Of a DNA stretch of 64,000 nt, positions 16,209 through 24,624 are shown piece after piece (the stretch's first letter is position 1; the number at the start of each line of letters is the position of its first letter). The translations under genes were made by a program, and so were the position numbers. The notes below the pieces were generated by a model. It was not told the origin of the DNA. It saw nothing but the letters and a program-made list of their open reading frames with translations, and did not search any database. This DNA is from Pseudomonadales bacterium (lineage in GTDB: Bacteria; Pseudomonadota; Gammaproteobacteria; Pseudomonadales; Azotimanducaceae): the NCBI GenBank assembly GCA_024234635.1, contig JACKNX010000011.1, forward strand, positions 86,885-150,884. Reading direction: 5' to 3'.

Positions 16209-16730
16209 TCAGGGAATCGGTGAGCCGGGCTTCGTGCCCTCCGGGTACATCACCACGCGTACGCGCTCCTGTGTGTTGCGCATGGCCACTACCTTCTCGT
16301 CGGTGAGGTTGTACACGAGCTCGTGGGCATCCATGGTGTCGGTGCCGCGGAACAGTCGCGTGTGTCCGCGTGCCGTGACCTTGTCAGCCCGCATGTCATA
16401 CAACAGGCGGTCGCCAAAGAGTCGGGTTTCCTGGGGTTGATTCAGGGCTTCCAGTTCGGCCTGCGTCGCCGCGCTGCCGTCCGCTTCCAGGCGGATGATC
16501 TCGTTTTTTTCGTTCAGGTAGGCGCGCAGTCGGCTGGCACGAATCCGGTACTCTCCCTGACTGGCGACCACGTTGCCCACGTAGGTGATCTGTCGCTGGT
16601 CCAGAAGGATCTCGTAGCTGTCGGACTGTACTTCCCAGGGCTGATCCGAACCCACCGCCAGCACGGCCGCCGGCAGGAAAAGCAGGCTCGCCAGTCCGCG
16701 TCGCACGATTACGCGAAGAGAAGACCTCAT
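16209..16730 (-). CDS. LptA/OstA-like periplasmic LPS-transport protein
   Basis: A 173-residue exported protein. It has a signal peptide (RRGLASLLFLPAAVLAVG) and an OstA/LptA domain with the typical repeating beta pattern: SDSYEILLDQRQITYVGNVV, then IRASRLRAYLNEKNEIIRLE, then LFGDRLLYDMRADKVTARGH. LptA forms the periplasmic bridge that carries LPS from the inner to the outer membrane. In most gammaproteobacteria lptA lies with lptC, lptB and kdsC; here it stands apart, 129 bases after ilvD, so it may be a second, LptA-like copy. Length matches LptA. Confidence 0.82.
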   Translation of the reverse strand: MRSSLRVIVRRGLASLLFLPAAVLAVGSDQPWEVQSDSYEILLDQRQITYVGNVVASQGEYRIRASRLRAYLNEKNEIIRLEADGSAATQAELEALNQPQETRLFGDRLLYDMRADKVTARGHTRLFRGTDTMDAHELVYNLTDEKVVAMRNTQERVRVVMYPEGTKPGSPIP

Positions 16731-16859
16731 GGTGTGGAGCGCTCCGTCGATTCCATCCAGGCGTCACCATAATCCGCTGTCCGGCACCGGAATGTGCGCC
16801 AATCGACACTCCGGTCCGGGCGGGGCCAAGGATACGCTGGTTTACCTCCCTCTGCCCGG

Positions 16860-18533
16860 TCAGTCCGCGAAACCATCCGTGATCGCGCCCTGGCTGGCGG
16901 AGCTCACGAGGCGGGCGTACTTCGCCAACAGCCCCTTCGTCGCGTAGGGCGCCGGTCGCTGCCAGCGCGCGCGCCGGGCCGCAAGCACTTCGTCACTGAC
17001 GTGCAGCGTGATCTCTCTTGTCTCGGCGTTGACGGTGATGCGATCGCCATTCTCAACGAGGCCGATAGGCCCGCCGTCGAACGCTTCCGGAGTAATGTGC
17101 CCTACGACGAAACCGTGACTGCCGCCCGAGAAGCGGCCGTCGGTCAGCAGCGCCACTTCCTTGGACAGACCGCGGCCGTTGATGGCGCTGGTCGGGCTGA
17201 GCATCTCGCGCATGCCTGGGCCACCGCGTGGTCCTTCGTAGCGAATGATCACCACATCGCCGGAAACCACCTCGCCGTCCAGAATCGCTTTCATGGCCGC
17301 TTCCTCGCCGTGATAGCAGCGCGCGGTGCCGGTGAATTCCAGCCCCTCATTGCCGGTGATCTTGGCCACGGCGCCGTCCGGCGCCAGATTGCCGTACAGC
17401 ACCACCAGGTGGGAATCCTTCTTGATCGGGTTGTCGAAGGGTCGCACCACACCCTGGCCGGCGGGGTAGTCCGCAACGTCAGCCAGGTTTTCGGCCAGGG
17501 TTTTACCGGTGACGGTCATACAGTCACCGTGCAGCAGACCGCGGTCCAGCAGACGCTTCATCAAAGGCTGGATACCGCCGGCGGCGATCAGTTCGCTCAT
17601 GGCGTACTTGCCGGCGGGGCGCATGTCCGCGAGCACGGGCACCCGCTTGCCGACGCGTGTGAAGTCATCCAGCGTCAGCGGTATGCCGGCGGCGGAAGCG
17701 ATGGCCAGCAGGTGCAGGATGGCATTGGTCGAGCCCTCCAGCGCCACCACGACGGTGATCGCGTTCTCGAACGCCTTCATGCTGAGGATGTCGCTCGGCC
17801 GGATGTTCGCCTCGATGAGCCGGGCAACGGCCGCTCCCGCGTTGTAGCTGTCGCGTCGCTTGGCATCAGACACCGCTTCCTGGGCGGAACTGTTGGGCAG
17901 CGACAGGCCAAGGGCCTCGATGGCCGACGCCATGGTGTTGGCGGTGTACATGCCGCCGCAGGAGCCGGGCCCGGGAATGGCGGTGCGCTCCACCTCCTTC
18001 AGTTCCTTCGCATCGATGCGTCCGGCCGAATATGCGCCCACCGCCTCGAACACGCTGATCACGTCGCGTCGCTCGGCGCCGGGTTGAATGGTGCCGCCGT
18101 ACACGAACACCGAGGGCCGGTTCAGCCGCGCCATGGCCATTGCGCAGGCGGGCATGTTCTTGTCACAGCCGCCGATGGCGACGAAACCGTCGAACCCCTG
18201 CGCCCCGACCACGGTTTCGATGGAGTCGGCGATGACTTCCCGCGACACCAGCGAGTAGCGCATGCCCGGTGAGCCCATGGAGATGCCATCACTGACCGTG
18301 ATGGTGTTGAACAGCACGGCCTTGGCGCCGGCTTCGTCCGCGCCCATCGCAGCGGCGTCCGCCAATGCGTTGATGTGCATGTTGCACGGCGTCACCATGC
18401 TCCAGGTGGAGGCAATGCCCACCTGGGCCTTGGCGAAGTCGGCTTCGGTGAAGCCGACGGGGTAGAGCATGGCGCGGCTGGCGGCATGTTCGACGCCGTC
18501 GACGATCTGGGAGGAGTAGGGTCGCTTGGTCAT
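16860..18533 (-). CDS. ilvD: Dihydroxy-acid dehydratase
   Basis: A 557-residue iron-sulfur enzyme that dehydrates 2,3-dihydroxy acids to 2-keto acids for isoleucine, valine and pantothenate synthesis. The cluster Cys residues lie in GGCDKNMPAC and GSCGGMYTAN, both family signatures, and the C-terminal SDGRFSGGSHG-like motif appears as LLTDGRFSGGSHGFVVGH. Length is standard. Its start overlaps the argA stop by four bases, indicating translational coupling in a minus-strand unit. Confidence 0.97.
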   Translation of the reverse strand: MTKRPYSSQIVDGVEHAASRAMLYPVGFTEADFAKAQVGIASTWSMVTPCNMHINALADAAAMGADEAGAKAVLFNTITVSDGISMGSPGMRYSLVSREVIADSIETVVGAQGFDGFVAIGGCDKNMPACAMAMARLNRPSVFVYGGTIQPGAERRDVISVFEAVGAYSAGRIDAKELKEVERTAIPGPGSCGGMYTANTMASAIEALGLSLPNSSAQEAVSDAKRRDSYNAGAAVARLIEANIRPSDILSMKAFENAITVVVALEGSTNAILHLLAIASAAGIPLTLDDFTRVGKRVPVLADMRPAGKYAMSELIAAGGIQPLMKRLLDRGLLHGDCMTVTGKTLAENLADVADYPAGQGVVRPFDNPIKKDSHLVVLYGNLAPDGAVAKITGNEGLEFTGTARCYHGEEAAMKAILDGEVVSGDVVIIRYEGPRGGPGMREMLSPTSAINGRGLSKEVALLTDGRFSGGSHGFVVGHITPEAFDGGPIGLVENGDRITVNAETREITLHVSDEVLAARRARWQRPAPYATKGLLAKYARLVSSASQGAITDGFAD

Positions 18534-19837
18534 ACGGATTCCACGGTCTTGAACAGCACCTTGGACTGGCGCTGCAGGTTGTAGAGTTGTTTCTTTTCCA
18601 TGGGCAGATCGTCCACGGTGGCCAGCGTGAAGCCGGCACGTTCGAACCAGTGATGCGCCTGCGTGGTCAGCACGAACAGGCGCGTGATGCCGGACTCGGC
18701 GGCAAGCCGTTCGGCGGCTTCCACGAGGTGGGTGCCAACACGCAGGCCGGGCTGGTTCTGGAACGATTCGCGCACAGCCACGCAGGACAGTTCCGCGGCC
18801 TTGTCATGGGGAAACAGGGCGCAGGTGCCAACCACGATGCCGTCCACCTCGGCCACCAGGAAGTGGTCGATTTCCGCCTCCAGCCGGTCGCGGGAGCGGC
18901 GCACCAGGGCGCCGGACTCCTCCATCGGACGGATGATGTCGACAATGGCGGCCACGTCCGTCACGTTGGCCCGGCGCACCATGCCGTGAAGCTTCTCACT
19001 GACCTGCGTGCCGACGCCGGCAGCAGTGAACAGTTCCGCCAGCAACGCACCGTCGTCCAGGTAACTCACCAGGTGACCGCGTGCGACGCCGCTCCGCACT
19101 GCGCGACCGAGCGCGCGCAGATGGTTTGCCGTGTTGTCGCCGATCGACGGGTCGTCCAGCCGCGTATCGAGCTCACCCGGGTTGATGCCACTGACGCGGC
19201 GGCCATCCGCGTCCTTGAGGTGAGGCAGAACATCAAACGCAATGAGTTTGTCCGCCTTCAGGGCGATGGCGACATCGGCCGCCAGTTCGCTGGCCGTGAG
19301 ATTGAATACCTGGCCGGAGGGCGAGTAACCCATTGGCGACAGCAGAACCAGGGCGCCATGCTCCAGCGCGGCGTGGATGGGGGCCGTGCGCACTTTACGC
19401 ACGCGACCGGTGAACAGGTGATCCACGCCGTCGATCACGCCGACGGGACGCGCGGTGACGAAGTTGCCGCCAACCACCGTGATGTCGGTGTTGTGCATCG
19501 GCGTGGAGGGCAACCCCATGGAGAACAGGGCTTCGAGCTGGCTGCGGATGCGCCCGTTGATATGCGTGATGCGACGCATGGTGGATTCGTCCGTGACCCG
19601 GCGATCGCCCACGAACGTGGCGTCGGGCAACTCTTCGTCCAGTTGTTCCCGGCAACCATGCACGAGCACCAGGCGCACACCCAGGGTGTGCAGCAGCGCG
19701 AGGTCATGCACGATGCTGGTCAGGTCCGCCCCGGTCAGGGCGTCTGCGCCGATCAGCACCACAAATGTCTTCCTGCGGTGGGCGCTGATATACGGGGTGG
19801 AGTCCCTGAACCAGCGCGCGTAGGCGTGCGTATCCAC
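18530..19837 (-). CDS. argA: N-acetylglutamate synthase
   Basis: First enzyme of arginine synthesis, acetylating glutamate with acetyl-CoA. The 435 residues comprise an N-terminal amino-acid-kinase-like domain (about 20-290; VVLIGADALTG, VLVHGCREQLDEELP, LLSPMGYSPSG), which binds regulatory arginine in relatives, and a C-terminal GNAT acetyltransferase domain (about 290-430; GTCALFPHDKAAELSCVAV, GTHLVEAAERLAAE, WFERAGF). Length and order match the Pseudomonas-type ArgA. It overlaps ilvD by four bases and lies near argE, but a phosphohexomutase gene intervenes. Confidence 0.96.
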   Translation of the reverse strand: MDTHAYARWFRDSTPYISAHRRKTFVVLIGADALTGADLTSIVHDLALLHTLGVRLVLVHGCREQLDEELPDATFVGDRRVTDESTMRRITHINGRIRSQLEALFSMGLPSTPMHNTDITVVGGNFVTARPVGVIDGVDHLFTGRVRKVRTAPIHAALEHGALVLLSPMGYSPSGQVFNLTASELAADVAIALKADKLIAFDVLPHLKDADGRRVSGINPGELDTRLDDPSIGDNTANHLRALGRAVRSGVARGHLVSYLDDGALLAELFTAAGVGTQVSEKLHGMVRRANVTDVAAIVDIIRPMEESGALVRRSRDRLEAEIDHFLVAEVDGIVVGTCALFPHDKAAELSCVAVRESFQNQPGLRVGTHLVEAAERLAAESGITRLFVLTTQAHHWFERAGFTLATVDDLPMEKKQLYNLQRQSKVLFKTVESV

Positions 19838-19969
19838 GTTGGTCGTTATTTCAGGAGGTGCGGCAGTTTAGCAGCGCCGTGCGCTGTCCGCTGCCCGCCG
19901 GCGGGATCGCCGCGATGTTACGGGTGGCGGGCAGCGCGCCTGGCTCCGGGAGGCCAGACAGGGCGGACG

Positions 19970-21376
19970 CTACCGCAACCGGGACAGGCACTCCGAGGCC
20001 AGCGCCGCTGCCCGTTGCGGGCTGTCCGCTTCCGCGTAACAGCGTAGTTCCGGCGCGTTGCCGGAAGGTCGCAGATGCACGATATCGCCATTGGCGAGCG
20101 TCATGCGCAACCCGTCCGTCTGATCGATGTGGCTGGCCTGCTGGCCGAGCAGGTCGGCAATGGCCGCGGTGGATGCTGCCAGGCGCGCAATCAGCGCATG
20201 ACTGTCGGCGGTCGGAAAATTCTGCAGGCGGTCACTTGCCGTGAAACGCCGGGGCAGGTCGGCAGCCAGCGCCGAAAGCGCCATACCCTGCCGCTGCGCC
20301 CCGACCAGCAGCGTCAGTGCCGGCAGTACGGCGTCGCGGGTCGGCAGTGGTCGCAGCGATCGTCCATCCCGGGTCAGGGCGCTGCCGAGCAGAAATCCGC
20401 CATTGGCCTCGAAGCCGGCGACAGTTCCGCCGGCCGTGGCAAGGGTTTGCATGGCCTCGATCACGTAGGGTGAGCCGATGCGCGTGCGCATCACGCGCTG
20501 GAATGCGCCGCAGGCTTCAATGGCGGTATTGCAGCTCACCGGCGCCGCCACGGCATCCGCGCCGAGGAGGCGCGCGCATAGCAGACCGACGATGTCGCCG
20601 CGCAGCCAGTTGCCGCGTTCGTCGCCGATGAGGGGACGGTCCGCGTCGCCGTCGGTGGACAGTATGGCGTCGAGCCGGTGCTCCGCCGACCAGGCGTGGC
20701 CACGCGCGATATCCACCTCGGCGACGGCTTCGGTGTCGATGGGAACAAACTCGTCGGTACGCCCCAGGGACACGACCTGGGCACCGAGTGCTGTGAGCAG
20801 ATCGCCGAGCAGGTCGCGCGCGACACTGGAGTGCTCGTAGATGCCCAGGCGCATGCCGGCCAGCGCGCGTGGCGGGAAAAAGTCCAGGTAGCGGGTGATG
20901 TACTCGCTGCGTGCCGTGTCGTCCACAGCGGGTAGTTGGGTGGACAGCCCGTCGTCCGGCAGCGCTACGTCGGCTGCGGCGATGGCGGCTTCGTCCGCCT
21001 TCGAGATTTCCCCGTCGGCGCGATAGAACTTGATGCCGTTGCGATCGAAAGGAATGTGGCTGCCGGTGACCATGATCGCCGGCAGGCCGTGTTCCTGCGC
21101 ATGGAAAGCCAGTGCGGGGGTCGGCAGCGCACCGCACCACACGGGGTCATGCCCGGCGTGGCGAATGGCCGCGGCGCAGGCGCTCGCAATGGCCGGGCTG
21201 CTCGGGCGCAGGTCCATCCCCAGCGCCACCCGGCCCGAGGCTCTGGGCTGCAGGACGGCAAGAAAGGCTGCCGTGTAGGCGAAACAGACGGCGTCCGTCA
21301 TGTCCACCACCCGCCCGCGGGCGCCGCTGGTCCCAAAACCGACGCCGCTGCTGGTCATCAGTGCACTGATTCGCAC
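19970..21376 (-). CDS. Phosphohexomutase (phosphomannomutase/phosphoglucomutase family), variant loops
   Basis: A 468-residue alpha-D-phosphohexomutase that shifts phosphate between C1 and C6 of a hexose phosphate. The phosphoserine loop is VTGSHIPFDRNGIKFY instead of the common TASHNP, but the Ser is kept. The metal loop DGDADRP is intact. The sugar loop is FEANGGF rather than GEMSGH, and the phosphate loop RPSGNAPELR differs from RxSGTEP. The start could be Met1 or Met7; MTSSGVGFGTSGARG begins the conserved domain. It sits between argE and argA on the minus strand. The likely job is mannose- or glucose-1-phosphate supply for surface sugars; the exact sugar cannot be inferred. Confidence 0.88.
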   Translation of the reverse strand: MRISALMTSSGVGFGTSGARGRVVDMTDAVCFAYTAAFLAVLQPRASGRVALGMDLRPSSPAIASACAAAIRHAGHDPVWCGALPTPALAFHAQEHGLPAIMVTGSHIPFDRNGIKFYRADGEISKADEAAIAAADVALPDDGLSTQLPAVDDTARSEYITRYLDFFPPRALAGMRLGIYEHSSVARDLLGDLLTALGAQVVSLGRTDEFVPIDTEAVAEVDIARGHAWSAEHRLDAILSTDGDADRPLIGDERGNWLRGDIVGLLCARLLGADAVAAPVSCNTAIEACGAFQRVMRTRIGSPYVIEAMQTLATAGGTVAGFEANGGFLLGSALTRDGRSLRPLPTRDAVLPALTLLVGAQRQGMALSALAADLPRRFTASDRLQNFPTADSHALIARLAASTAAIADLLGQQASHIDQTDGLRMTLANGDIVHLRPSGNAPELRCYAEADSPQRAAALASECLSRLR

Positions 21377-21455
21377 GCCATTTCCTCAACTGCTTCCAAC
21401 GGGGTGAATTGTAGAGTTCGGCGCGTGGCGATAGGGCGAGGGACGTCGCAATACG

Positions 21456-22619
21456 TCAGATGCGTACGCAGAGTCGTTCGATCAGGCCGGACAGGATCTT
21501 ACGGCCGCGCGCGACGTGTGCGCGTTCGAGGAACTCATTCGGCTGATGCGCCTGATCGATGCTGCCGGGTCCGAAGATCACGGTTTCCATGCCCAGTTGT
21601 TGCAGGAACGGGCCCTCGGTTCCAAACGCGACGACATCGGGCGCGGCGCCGCTCAGTTCAGCCAGCGTCAGTGCGAGCAGGCCATCGTCCGCGCCGGCAA
21701 AAGGGGGGACGGGCGGGTAGAAGCGGGTAACACAACAGCGTGTGCCGAAGCACTCGGAGACGGCATTCACGCGCCGGGTCAGCGCTTCGAAAAACGCGTC
21801 ACTGTCCATGCCCGGCAGCAGTCGCAGGTCGATCTGCAGTTCCGCATGCCCACAGATTCGGTTGGGATTGTCGCCGGCACGCAGGCAGCCCAGGTTCAGC
21901 GTGGGCACCTGCACCTGGAATGCCGGGTTGGTGTAGTTGGCGGCCAGTTCGGCACGAAAGGCCAGCAACTCGCCCATCACGGCGTGCATGGCGTCGAGGG
22001 CGTTGTTGCCGAGGCTCGGGTCCGAGGAATGGCCCGACGCGCCATCGAGGCGGATACCGATCATCATGATGCCTTTGTGGGCATAGACGGGAACGAGATT
22101 GGTTGGTTCGCCAATGACCGCATAACGTGCCTTCGTTTCCGCCTTTGCCGCCAGCAGCCGTGCGCCGGCCATGGAGCTTTCTTCATCGGAGGTGGCGATG
22201 ACGGTAACCGGCGCGCGCAGATCCCTGGCACGGAACTGGCTGACGGTCTCCACCACCAGCGGGAAGAAGCCTTTCATGTCACAGGTGCCGAGCCCGAACC
22301 AGGCAGCGTCCGTGGCTTTCACCTGGAACGGATCCTGTTGCCAGAGATCGGCGTCGAACGGCACGGTGTCGGTGTGTCCGGCAAGCACCAGCCCGTCGTC
22401 ACCGGCGCCCAGGCGGGCAATCAGATTGCCCTTGCCGGGCCGGTCGGGCAGCGGTTGCACCTCGCAGGCGAAGCCGAGCGCTTCCAGCCAGTTCGCCAGG
22501 GTGTTGATGACGCCGAGATTGCCCTGATCGAACTCCGGGCTGGTGGAACTGACCGACGGGCAGGCCACCAGGTCGGCGAGCATGGCATCAAAGCCGGGTG
22601 TGGGGTGCGCCACGGACAT
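21456..22619 (-). CDS. argE: Acetylornithine deacetylase
   Basis: A 387-residue M20-family zinc amidohydrolase that releases ornithine from N-acetylornithine. Visible motifs are LAGHTDTVPFD (metal His and Asp), TCDMKG (bridging Asp), ATSDEESSMAGARL (catalytic Glu pair) and FGTEGPFLQQLGMETVIFGPG toward the C-terminus. The open frame continues far upstream, antisense to the ATPase gene, but family similarity begins at MSVAHPTPGFDAMLADLVA, so 22619 is used as the start. It leads a minus-strand series with the phosphohexomutase, argA and ilvD. The presence of argE next to argA implies the linear, ArgE-dependent route operates. Confidence 0.94.
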   Translation of the reverse strand: MSVAHPTPGFDAMLADLVACPSVSSTSPEFDQGNLGVINTLANWLEALGFACEVQPLPDRPGKGNLIARLGAGDDGLVLAGHTDTVPFDADLWQQDPFQVKATDAAWFGLGTCDMKGFFPLVVETVSQFRARDLRAPVTVIATSDEESSMAGARLLAAKAETKARYAVIGEPTNLVPVYAHKGIMMIGIRLDGASGHSSDPSLGNNALDAMHAVMGELLAFRAELAANYTNPAFQVQVPTLNLGCLRAGDNPNRICGHAELQIDLRLLPGMDSDAFFEALTRRVNAVSECFGTRCCVTRFYPPVPPFAGADDGLLALTLAELSGAAPDVVAFGTEGPFLQQLGMETVIFGPGSIDQAHQPNEFLERAHVARGRKILSGLIERLCVRI

Positions 22620-22757
22620 CCTGCGAAAAAGGCTTGACGGAGATTGTAGGGGTAAAAGATGTGTGATTGCGCGCAAAGCCATGGCGTCGGCGCCTTGCAA
22701 ATACAGAACCGGACCAGTTAACTCGCCGGTATCAGCAGACGCGCCAGGGACAACCGC

Positions 22758-24560
22758 GTGGCGGAACCGTCGGAAATCAGACCAGGCAAGGCCCGCTTCG
22801 CCGCCGCTTCGGATGAACGGCGCATTGATCTGCATGGTTTTCTGGAAGAGATGGTGGCCGAAGGGTTCATTTCGCGTCGCCAGGCGGAAGACGTGCTCAT
22901 CGCCCCGCGTACCAAGCGCGAACTCTCCCAGCACCCCATGGAAATCCTGGCCTCCCGTGAATACGAAAGCAGGAAGAAGCCCGGCACCAAACTCGACCTG
23001 GACACCATGACGTTGTGGCTGGCGGAGAAGTCCGGCCAGCCGTACCTGCGCATCGACCCGCTGAAGATCAACGTCAATCTTGTCACCGAGATCATGTCGT
23101 ACGCGTTTGCGCAGCGGCACCACATCCTGGCGGTGGATGTGACCGACGACACGGTCACCATCGCCAGTGGCCAGCCGTACATGCATGCCTGGGAGGGCAT
23201 GCTCACGCAGACGCTGCGGGGGCGCCGCATCAGGCGGGTGGTGGCCAATCCGGCCGACATCACCCGCTACATGCTCGAGTTCTACACCATGGCGCGCTCG
23301 GTGGCGAAAGCCGCGGAAAGCGGCATGGAAGTGTCCGCCGTCACCAACCTGGAACAGTTGCTGGAGCTGGGTGCGCTCAAGTCGCCCGAGGCCAATGACG
23401 CGCACGTGGTCAACATCGTCGACTGGCTGCTCAACTACGCCTTCGAACAGCGGGCCAGCGATATCCATATCGAGCCGCGGCGGGAGAAGGGCATCGTGCG
23501 CTTTCGCATCGACGGCGTATTGCACACAGTGTACGAACTGCCGGGCGCGGTGAACGCCGCCGTCACCAGTCGCCTGAAAATCCTGGGGCGCATGGACGTG
23601 GCGGAAAAGCGTCGGCCTCAGGACGGCCGGGTGAAGACCAAGCGTCCCGATGGCGACGAGGTGGAACTGCGCCTGTCGACGTTGCCCACCGCCTTCGGCG
23701 AGAAGATGGTGATGCGGATATTCGACCCGGATGTGCTGTTGCGCAGCTTCACGGAACTGGGACTCACGGGTGAGGATCTCAAGCGCTGGCAGCAGATGAC
23801 CGCTGCCAACAACGGCATCGTACTGGTGACCGGTCCCACCGGCTCCGGCAAAACCACCACCCTTTATTCCACGCTGAAGCAGCTCGCCACGCCCGAGGTG
23901 AATGTATGCACCATCGAGGACCCGATCGAGATGGTGGAGCCGTCATTCAACCAGATGCAGGTGCAGCACAACATCGATCTGGGTTTCGCGGACGGGGTGC
24001 GGGCGCTGCTGCGCCAGGACCCGGACATCATCATGGTCGGCGAGATCCGCGATCTGGAAACCGCCGAAATGGCCATTCAGGCGGCCCTCACCGGTCACCT
24101 GGTCATCTCCACGCTGCACACCAACGACGCGCCCACCGCCGTCACCCGGATGCTGGACCTGGGTGTGCCCAGCTATCTCATCAAGGCGACGGTACTCGGC
24201 ATCATGGCGCAGCGTCTGGTACGCACGCTGTGCCCGCACTGCAAGGCGGAAGAAGCTGTGGACGAAGACGCCTGGGCGGCGCTCACGCGTCCGTTCAAGG
24301 TGAAACCTCCGGCGAAGATCTGCGCGCCCGTGGGCTGCCTCGAGTGCCGCGATACCGGCTATTACGGGCGCATCGGTCTGTACGAGGTGATGTCGATGAC
24401 CGAACCGCTGCAGCAGTTGCTGCATGGCGAAGTCGATATAGACGGGCTGCGTCGGCAGGCCATGAAGGAAGGCATGCGCACCCTGCGCCTGGCCGGTGCC
24501 CAGAAGGTCGGTGCAGGGCTGACCACCATCAGTGAAGTGATGCGGGTGGTGCCGCTGTAG
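22758..24560 (+). CDS. PilB/GspE-type secretion or pilus assembly ATPase
   Basis: A 600-residue hexameric ATPase of the type II secretion/type IV pilus family. It has an N-terminal MshEN-like region, the Walker A GPTGSGKTTT (near residue 360), the Asp box, Walker B IIMVGEIRD, the His box LVISTLHTNDAPTAVTR and a C-terminal tetracysteine (CPHC and CLEC) that binds zinc in PilB/GspE. The GTG start gives a normal N-terminus. It stands alone, with no pilin, PilC-like platform or prepilin peptidase gene beside it; P. aeruginosa has a comparable isolated ATPase near argE (from memory). It may power a pilus encoded elsewhere, possibly with the FimX-like regulator at 61564-63615. Confidence 0.93.
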   Translation: MAEPSEIRPGKARFAAASDERRIDLHGFLEEMVAEGFISRRQAEDVLIAPRTKRELSQHPMEILASREYESRKKPGTKLDLDTMTLWLAEKSGQPYLRIDPLKINVNLVTEIMSYAFAQRHHILAVDVTDDTVTIASGQPYMHAWEGMLTQTLRGRRIRRVVANPADITRYMLEFYTMARSVAKAAESGMEVSAVTNLEQLLELGALKSPEANDAHVVNIVDWLLNYAFEQRASDIHIEPRREKGIVRFRIDGVLHTVYELPGAVNAAVTSRLKILGRMDVAEKRRPQDGRVKTKRPDGDEVELRLSTLPTAFGEKMVMRIFDPDVLLRSFTELGLTGEDLKRWQQMTAANNGIVLVTGPTGSGKTTTLYSTLKQLATPEVNVCTIEDPIEMVEPSFNQMQVQHNIDLGFADGVRALLRQDPDIIMVGEIRDLETAEMAIQAALTGHLVISTLHTNDAPTAVTRMLDLGVPSYLIKATVLGIMAQRLVRTLCPHCKAEEAVDEDAWAALTRPFKVKPPAKICAPVGCLECRDTGYYGRIGLYEVMSMTEPLQQLLHGEVDIDGLRRQAMKEGMRTLRLAGAQKVGAGLTTISEVMRVVPL

Positions 24561-24624
24561 TACTGGGTGCCGCGGCATCCGCCTGATACAGTCATCGCCT
24601 GTGGTGAGTGAGGAGAGCAGGCAG

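Noticed and set aside
16794..18272. 492-codon plus-strand frame opposite ilvD
   Set aside because: IlvD on the minus strand has its Fe-S signatures intact; the opposing frame is Gly/His/Arg rich without motifs.
19838..19969. AGGAGGT on the plus strand near 19855 as the ribosome-binding site of a small gene
   Set aside because: The nearest in-frame start gives only a few codons before a stop, and no protein-like frame follows in the gap.
18587..20047. 486-codon plus-strand frame opposite argA
   Set aside because: Antisense to a complete ArgA with both domains; no independent protein features.
22620..23525. Upstream extension of the argE reading frame (689 codons in total) antisense to the PilB-type ATPase
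   Set aside because: Family similarity begins at the Met at 22619; the extension mirrors the ATPase gene and is typical antisense openness in GC-rich DNA.
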